Assembly: GCA_029210625.1 (NCBI GenBank)
Contig: JARGFU010000002.1
Span: forward strand, 227,290 to 291,289
Direction: 5' to 3'
From: Deltaproteobacteria bacterium
GTDB lineage: Bacteria > Myxococcota > Myxococcia > SLRQ01
DNA: 64,000 nt
Part shown: positions 59,851 through 64,000 of the stretch, piece after piece
Numbering within the stretch: the stretch's first letter is position 1
How the letters are laid out: each line of letters opens with the position of its first letter
The notes under the pieces: generated by a model
The model's database searches: none
Told to the model about the DNA's origin: nothing
What the model saw: only the letters and a program-made list of their open reading frames with translations
Made by a program: the position numbers and the translations under genes

Positions 59851-60004
59851 TCGAAAGGCCGACGGCCGTCGTAAGGGTCCAGGTGGGAGCCTGGAAACGG
59901 GGTGGCGCCAGGGGCGCCACCTCGGATAACCATGCGACGCTGACGTCGGCCGATGCCGGGCCGACCCGTTCCGAGACATCACCCGCTGGCGGGGAGGCCC
60001 GAAG
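59851..60004 (+). ncRNA. Structured leader region with four hairpins upstream of the outer-membrane protein gene
   Basis: The elements in order are: a 12-base palindrome CGACGGCCGTCG (59860-59871); CCAGG/CCTGG (59879-59894); a perfect 9-bp stem GGTGGCGCC/GGCGCCACC with 3-base loop (59901-59921); and GTCGGCC/GGCCGAC (59945-59965). Short single-stranded A-rich joins (GGAAACGG, GGATAACC) lie between them. The region ends 40 bases before the start at 60005. No U-tract makes it a terminator, and I could not match it to a known riboswitch consensus by eye. Confidence 0.5.
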
Positions 60005-60667
60005 ATGAAGCGACGATTGCTCACGACCCTGGTGACCGTGCTGACCCTCGGCGGGGCCGCGCCGGTGCTGGCCGCCGACGCGCCCCCTCCGGTGAGGGGA
60101 GGCAGCCCCGGCTCCGTCTCGGCGACCAAGCCCGCGGACGCCAGCGGGAAGGACCAGCGCGCCGACCTGAAGAAGAAGTTCCGGGCCCCGGTGGCGAGCG
60201 GCAAGATGGGCATCCGGCCCATGCTCGGCGCCTGGGGCGAGCTGGACGTGAACAACGAGCGTGGCTGCTGCGGGGTCGAGGGCAACAAGTTCGTCTTCGG
60301 CGCCGACCTGCACCTCGGGGAGCCCACCGGCCTCGGCTACGGGGTGGGCCTGCACCTGGGGGCCGGGCAGGGCGACTTCGTGGTGCAGCCGAACATCGAG
60401 GCGACCTACCGCTTCGACCTGGCGATGGGGCTGCCCCTGGTGCCCTGGGCGGGCGGCGGCCTGAGCCTGAAGATGGCCCTGACCGACCGCTTCGAGTTCG
60501 CCCTCACCTTCCGCGGCGTCTTCGGCTTCGAGTACTACCTGACCGACAAGGTCGCGGTGGCCATGCAGCTCACCCTGCCGGACCTCGGTCCGCTCTTCCT
60601 GCCCACCTACGACAGCACGGTGGTGGGCACGGTGGAGGGGACCCTGGGTGTCCACATCCGTCTCTAG
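60005..60667 (+). CDS. Putative outer-membrane beta-barrel protein
   Basis: 220 residues. A Sec signal peptide (LLTTLVTVLTLGGAAPVLAA) and a polar linker precede repeated amphipathic strands: KFVFGADLHLGEPTGLGYGV, GLHLGAGQGDFVVQPNIEAT, YRFDLAMGL, FEFALTFRGVFGFEYYLTDK and VAVAMQLTL. The terminal strand VVGTVEGTLGVHIRL ends in Leu rather than Phe. It is consistent with an 8-stranded barrel of the OprF/Opa-like kind. A CC pair (RGCCGVEG) in an extracellular loop is unusual. It overlaps the downstream lipoprotein gene by 20 bases and lies after a structured leader. Confidence 0.82.
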   Translation: MKRRLLTTLVTVLTLGGAAPVLAADAPPPVRGGSPGSVSATKPADASGKDQRADLKKKFRAPVASGKMGIRPMLGAWGELDVNNERGCCGVEGNKFVFGADLHLGEPTGLGYGVGLHLGAGQGDFVVQPNIEATYRFDLAMGLPLVPWAGGGLSLKMALTDRFEFALTFRGVFGFEYYLTDKVAVAMQLTLPDLGPLFLPTYDSTVVGTVEGTLGVHIRL

Positions 60668-61298
60668 GGCCGTCCTCCTCCTGCTGCTGCTGACCAGCGC
60701 CTGTCCCCGGGAGCCCGAGCGGACGGCGCTGCCGCCCCGCAGCGTGGAGCCCGCCGACGACCTCGAGGAGGCCCGAGCGGCGCTGGACCAGGGAGAGATC
60801 TCGCGGGCGGTCCACCTGCTGGGGGAGCACTACAGCCGCTCCCCGGAGCAGGAGGTGCCGCGCTACCTCCTCGACGCGGAGATCGCCACGGCGCAGGGCC
60901 ACCCCGACCGGGCGGCGCTCCTCCTGCGGCAGGCGGCCGAGAAGGATCCGGTGCGGGTGGCCTCCGACGCCCGGGCGATCGCCGGGCTGCTCGAGACGCT
61001 GGCGTCGGGCGAGTGCCGGGCGCGCCTGGACGCGGCCCGGGCCCTCACTCTGGCGAAGGTGGAGGCGGCGCGTCCGCTGCTGGAGCGGGCGGCGAAGGAG
61101 CCGCTGCCTCCGGCGGTGGAGGAGCGCTGTCCCCTGCCGGCGCTGGCGAGGCAGGCGCTCCGGGTGCTGGCGGGGGAGGGGGAGCTACCGCCCCTCGGGG
61201 AAGCACCACGGGCTCCCATCGCCGCGCCATCTTCGAAAGGCGCGCCCCTACCGCCACCTTTCCCGCGAGCTCGGTCCGGAGCTCCTCGCTCAGAGTGA
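60648..61298 (+). CDS. TPR/HEAT-like lipoprotein overlapping its convergent neighbour
   Basis: 216 residues from a GTG at 60648 inside the end of the preceding gene. The signal VLLLLLLTSAC is followed by helical repeats: ARAALDQGEISRAVHLLGEH, RAALLLRQAAEKDPVRVASD and ARLDAARALTLAKVEAARPL, TPR- and HEAT-like. The last about 85 codons (61045-61298) overlap the opposite-strand gene, and the tail after residue 165 is Pro/Ala-rich low complexity. The true C-terminus may therefore be shorter in function, though the frame stays open to 61298. Confidence 0.75.
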   Translation: MSTSVSRAVLLLLLLTSACPREPERTALPPRSVEPADDLEEARAALDQGEISRAVHLLGEHYSRSPEQEVPRYLLDAEIATAQGHPDRAALLLRQAAEKDPVRVASDARAIAGLLETLASGECRARLDAARALTLAKVEAARPLLERAAKEPLPPAVEERCPLPALARQALRVLAGEGELPPLGEAPRAPIAAPSSKGAPLPPPFPRARSGAPRSE

Positions 61299-61938
61299 GG
61301 CTCTTGGTGCCGCCCCCGTCGAGCTGCAGCTCGAGGGTGGTGCGCTCGCCCACCTCGCCCATCCCGTTGCCGGTGGTGGGGAGCTGCTGGTTGCGGATGG
61401 CGTAGACGGTGCCCGTCCACTCCTCGAGGTAGAGCGCCATGCGCGAGGGCAGGAAGGTCCGCGGCTGCAGGCCGGCCTCCTCCACGTCGGTGCGCTCCTC
61501 GAGCTCGCTGGCCTCGATCAGCCGCGGGTTCCACTCGGCCTCCACCTTCCGGAGGTACTGCCCCACCGAGAGGCTCTGGCGGTAGCCGTCGCTCACCCGC
61601 CGCTCGATGATCATCCCCGTGTGATCGAGGATCACCGCCGGGCCGTCCGGGGGGAGGTCGACGACCACGCCCTGGAAGGCCTCCAGGAAGCGGTTGAGCA
61701 CCGGCGAGGCGAGCATCAGGCCGCCGCAGAGGGCGATGAGGTAGAGGTAGGTGTGCCCCTGGCCTCGCTTGAAGGCGCGGGCCGCCGCGGCCAGCTCGGC
61801 GTCGTCCTCCAGGCCGCCATCGGGGCTCGTCTCGAGCTGCTCCGGATCGCTCACCGGGGCACTGTACGACAGATCCTCCCGGGTCGCCGCCCGGATCGCC
61901 GCCTGAGTCATCTGCAGGTCCTCTCGCGTCGGTGTCAT
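61045..61938 (-). CDS. Membrane-anchored protein with Pro/Ala-rich C-terminal tail
   Basis: 297 residues from the ATG at 61938. A charged N-terminal segment (about 65 residues) precedes a single helix, TYLYLIALCGGLMLASPVLN. An extracytoplasmic domain follows with VVVDLPPDGPAVILDHTGMI and a beta-rich part ending TTLELQLDGGGTKSL. The last about 70 residues are Pro/Ala-rich (PPPPPAPGAPASPAPAGD) and overlap the convergent lipoprotein gene by 254 bases. No family is recognised. The topology, with a cytoplasmic charged N-terminus and periplasmic Pro-rich tail, resembles envelope-spanning linkers. It is divergent from the TPR lipoprotein at 61970, 31 bases apart. Confidence 0.78.
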   Translation of the reverse strand: MTPTREDLQMTQAAIRAATREDLSYSAPVSDPEQLETSPDGGLEDDAELAAAARAFKRGQGHTYLYLIALCGGLMLASPVLNRFLEAFQGVVVDLPPDGPAVILDHTGMIIERRVSDGYRQSLSVGQYLRKVEAEWNPRLIEASELEERTDVEEAGLQPRTFLPSRMALYLEEWTGTVYAIRNQQLPTTGNGMGEVGERTTLELQLDGGGTKSLTLSEELRTELAGKVAVGARLSKMARRWEPVVLPRGAVAPPPPPAPGAPASPAPAGDSAPPPPEAAAPSPPAPAADAPPPPSPE

Positions 61939-61969
61939 CGGCCCCGGCTTTCTGGAATAGTGGGGCGCC

Positions 61970-63460
61970 ATGAACCTCCGACACCACACTCCGGGCTTCG
62001 TTCCCCTCCTCCTCACGCTGCTGCTGACGGCCTGTCCAGCGGCCCAGCCGAAGGACGAGGCGCCGGTGGCCGCGGTCGACCCGCTGCGCACCGCGGAGAT
62101 GATCCAGCTGCGCGACCAGATGGAGGTCGCCCGGCTGCGCACCCGGATCGCCCAGCTCCAGGCCGAGCTCGAGGGGCAGGCCGGGGGCGGGGAGGCCTGG
62201 GCGGTGATCTCGGTCTCCCTCCTCCAGCTGCGCTCCGACGCCGACGCGGCCTGGAACCGGATGAAGGAGGTCGTCTCGGTGCTGGGAAACACGGGGGGCG
62301 CCAGCTACTGGGCGCACCTGGGCATGGCCGAGGTCTACCTGATCTGGGAGCTGCCGGATCAGGCCCGGGGTGAGGTCGAGGCGGCCCTCGCCCTCTACCC
62401 GGCGACCGCGCCCGCCCTCGAGCGGCAGGGCCGGATCGCCCTGGCCCGAAAGAAGGACGAGGAGGCCCGCGCCGCCTTCACGGCCGCCTGGAGCGCCGGG
62501 GGGGCGAAGGGCGCGCCCTTCGCGGGGCTGGAGCTCGCCCGGCTGGAGCGCGAGGCGGACGGCCCCGCCGCGCTGGCGCGGGTACAGGAGGTCCTCGCCG
62601 CGCACCCCGAGCTGATCGAGGTCCTCGTGCTGGCCGCCGAGCTCTCCGAGGACGGCCCGGAGAAGACGGCCCTGCTCCAGCGGGCGGTGGAGCGGGCCCC
62701 CGAGAGCGGAGAGCTGGCGGGTGCGCTGGCCGGCGCGCTCGAGGGGGAGGGAAAGGACACCGAGGCCCTGGCCGCCTGGCATGCCTCGGCGAAGACCCAC
62801 CCGGCGGACCTCGAGGCGTGGCGCGCGGTCGCCCGGCTGGCCCGCCAGGCCGAGGACGAGGCCATCGAGCGCGAGAGCCTCGAGAAGATCGCCGAGCTCG
62901 ATCCCAACGAGACCGCGGCCCTGGTCCGGCTCGCCGAGCTGAAGGGGGCGATCGGGGACCTCGAGGGCGCCGAGGCGGCCTGGACCGAGATCCTCACCCG
63001 CAAGGCCGACGACGGCGGCGGGCACCTCGCCCGGGGCAAGGTGCGAGAGGCTCGCGAGGACTACCGGACGGCCATGGCGGACTACCGCGAGGCCCGGACC
63101 CTGGGGCACGCCGAGGCCGAGGCCTCGGTGCAGAGCCTCGCCGGGCGGATCGGCCTGCCCGCGAAGGCCCTCCAGGGGAAGAGCCCGGATCAGGTCTACG
63201 GGCGCGTCGCCCGGGTGCTCGGCAAGGCCTACGGGGCGCGCCTGAAGGAGACGCCGGAGCTGGGCGGCACCCTCTCGATCCAGGTCTGGGTGGAGAAGGG
63301 CGCCGTCGCCGAGGCCAACGTGGTCGAGAACAGCCTGCACGATCCGCTGATGGAGGCCCTGGCCTACTGGCTGGTCTTCGACGCGGCCTTCCCCACCGAG
63401 AAGGGGCGCAAGGAGTACACGCTGCCCTTCACCTTCGACCCCGCCGACTACAAGCCATGA
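61970..63460 (+). CDS. TPR lipoprotein with TonB-like (AgmX/PglI) C-terminal domain
   Basis: 496 residues. The lipobox LLLTLLLTAC is followed by a coiled coil (LRDQMEVARLRTRIAQLQAE) and nine or so TPR-like repeats (about 85-400: ARGEVEAALALYPATAPALE, ALARVQEVLAAHPELIEVLV, AIERESLEKIAELDPNETAA). The C-terminal LSIQVWVEKGAVAEANVVEN and FPTEKGRKEYTLPFTFDP match the TonB/AgmX C-terminal pattern: a strand, an x-G-x-V strand, a helix, then a final strand. In AgmX/GltJ-type proteins this domain sits in the periplasm on an inner-membrane protein; here it is on a lipoprotein. The next gene starts at the overlapping ATGA. Confidence 0.88.
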   Translation: MNLRHHTPGFVPLLLTLLLTACPAAQPKDEAPVAAVDPLRTAEMIQLRDQMEVARLRTRIAQLQAELEGQAGGGEAWAVISVSLLQLRSDADAAWNRMKEVVSVLGNTGGASYWAHLGMAEVYLIWELPDQARGEVEAALALYPATAPALERQGRIALARKKDEEARAAFTAAWSAGGAKGAPFAGLELARLEREADGPAALARVQEVLAAHPELIEVLVLAAELSEDGPEKTALLQRAVERAPESGELAGALAGALEGEGKDTEALAAWHASAKTHPADLEAWRAVARLARQAEDEAIERESLEKIAELDPNETAALVRLAELKGAIGDLEGAEAAWTEILTRKADDGGGHLARGKVREAREDYRTAMADYREARTLGHAEAEASVQSLAGRIGLPAKALQGKSPDQVYGRVARVLGKAYGARLKETPELGGTLSIQVWVEKGAVAEANVVENSLHDPLMEALAYWLVFDAAFPTEKGRKEYTLPFTFDPADYKP

Positions 63461-64000
63461 GCCGGGTCCTCACCGGCGCCGATCGACTCGCGGCCGAGGG
63501 GGCCGCTCGCCTGCGGGGCCAGCGCGTGGGGCTGGTCTGCAACCAGAGCACGGTGATCCACCCCTCGCTCGAGCACCTCGCCGACCTGCTCCACGCCGCG
63601 CAGGGGGTCGAGCTCGCCGCCCTCTTCGCGCCCGAGCACGGGCTGCGGGGCGAGGCCCAGGACATGGAGTCGGTCGGCTCGACCCGCGATCCGGTCACCG
63701 GCCTGCCGGTGCACTCCCTCTACGGCAGCGACGAGGACTCCCTCGCGCCGCGGGCCGAGGACCTCGAGGGCCTCGACCGGCTGGTCTTCGACGTGCAGGA
63801 CATCGGCACCCGCTACTACACCTTCGCCGCCACCCTCCTGCTCTGCATGCGCCGGGCGGCGCCCCTGGGGCTGCCGGTGCTCGTCCTCGACCGCCCCAAC
63901 CCCCTCGGGGGTGGGCAGGTGCGGGGAGGAACCGTCGCGCCGGGCTTCGAGAGCTTCGTCGGGCTCTATCCGGTCCCCGTGCGGCACGGCCTCTCGGTGG
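63457..64000 (+). CDS. NamZ/DUF1343-family exo-beta-N-acetylmuramidase (5' part)
   Basis: The first 181 residues are visible; the gene runs off the right edge. ARLRGQRVGLVCNQSTVIHP, LFAPEHGLRGEAQDMESVGS, LVFDVQDIGTRYYTFAATLL and PVLVLDRPNPLGGGQVRGGT are the conserved blocks of DUF1343/NamZ enzymes, which release N-acetylmuramic acid from peptidoglycan. No signal peptide is seen in the first 30 residues, so it is presumably cytoplasmic or its start is upstream. It overlaps the preceding stop as ATGA and is probably co-transcribed with the TPR lipoprotein. Confidence 0.92.
   Translation, partial: MSRVLTGADRLAAEGAARLRGQRVGLVCNQSTVIHPSLEHLADLLHAAQGVELAALFAPEHGLRGEAQDMESVGSTRDPVTGLPVHSLYGSDEDSLAPRAEDLEGLDRLVFDVQDIGTRYYTFAATLLLCMRRAAPLGLPVLVLDRPNPLGGGQVRGGTVAPGFESFVGLYPVPVRHGLSV

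Noticed and set aside
59851-60004. Known riboswitch (c-di-GMP-I, TPP or cobalamin)
   Set aside because: The core consensus strings of these classes could not be found by eye; only general hairpins are supported.

Overview
The window is a high-GC, gene-dense chromosomal segment from a Gram-negative bacterium, most likely Myxococcota or another former deltaproteobacterial lineage (inference). The reasons are eukaryotic-type Ser/Thr kinases with the HxDxSPxNxL catalytic loop, two ExbD-like proteins beside one ExbB-like protein, TonB-like C-terminal domains of the AgmX/PglI type, and more than a dozen predicted lipoproteins rich in VWA, thrombospondin-3-like (D-x-D-G-D) and PPC-like modules. I see no tRNA, rRNA, insertion sequence, prophage or CRISPR array.

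Region 1 (1-18.8 kb) is a large envelope locus built as two divergent operons. The leftward operon runs from about 8.27 kb off the left edge: three lipoproteins (one a VWA protein), ExbB, an ExbD with Asn instead of the membrane Asp, an ExbD with the Asp, a small secreted protein, and a kinase-FHA-transmembrane protein cut by the window edge. The rightward operon encodes two paralogous VWA lipoproteins, a PPC-domain lipoprotein, a BNR-like lipoprotein and a small lipoprotein. A long inverted repeat follows, then a second kinase with a PEGA-like C-terminus. The parts list resembles the Myxococcus gliding machine (AglR/AglQ/AglS motor, GltG FHA/TonB protein, CglB VWA adhesin), but rearranged and with a kinase fused in. 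This is the best candidate here for an undescribed system.

Region 2 (18.8-25.7 kb) holds a NifX/NifB-like small protein, a membrane protein fused to a spermidine-synthase-like domain, an LVIVD-type propeller lipoprotein and a GAF-adenylate cyclase. Region 3 (25.7-35.4 kb, leftward) is a complete Mrp/Mnh-type cation/proton antiporter operon with a split MrpA, three NuoL/M/N-like subunits (one lacking the conserved Lys of its proton channel), an extra 100-residue membrane protein and a terminal rhomboid protease. Region 4 (35.5-43.7 kb, rightward) has NfeD with no standard start codon, two SPFH proteins, RNase R, a TonB-dependent receptor and UDP-GlcNAc 2-epimerase.

Region 5 (43.7-54.8 kb) has MutS2 head-to-head with a TPR protein, a TSP3-VWA protein, and a TetR/LolA-like/FtsX-type ABC operon with a probable operator. 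Region 6 (54.8-64 kb) has a lipoprotein made of cysteine repeats, an alkaline-phosphatase-superfamily enzyme, a PilZ-REC protein, an RlmD/TrmA-type RNA methyltransferase, a 50-residue zinc ribbon, a structured leader before an outer-membrane protein, a pair of convergently overlapping genes, a TPR lipoprotein with a TonB-like C-terminus, and the start of a NamZ/DUF1343 protein. Most genes in a run overlap by 1-4 bases or lie within 30 bases, so operons are long and translational coupling is probably common.
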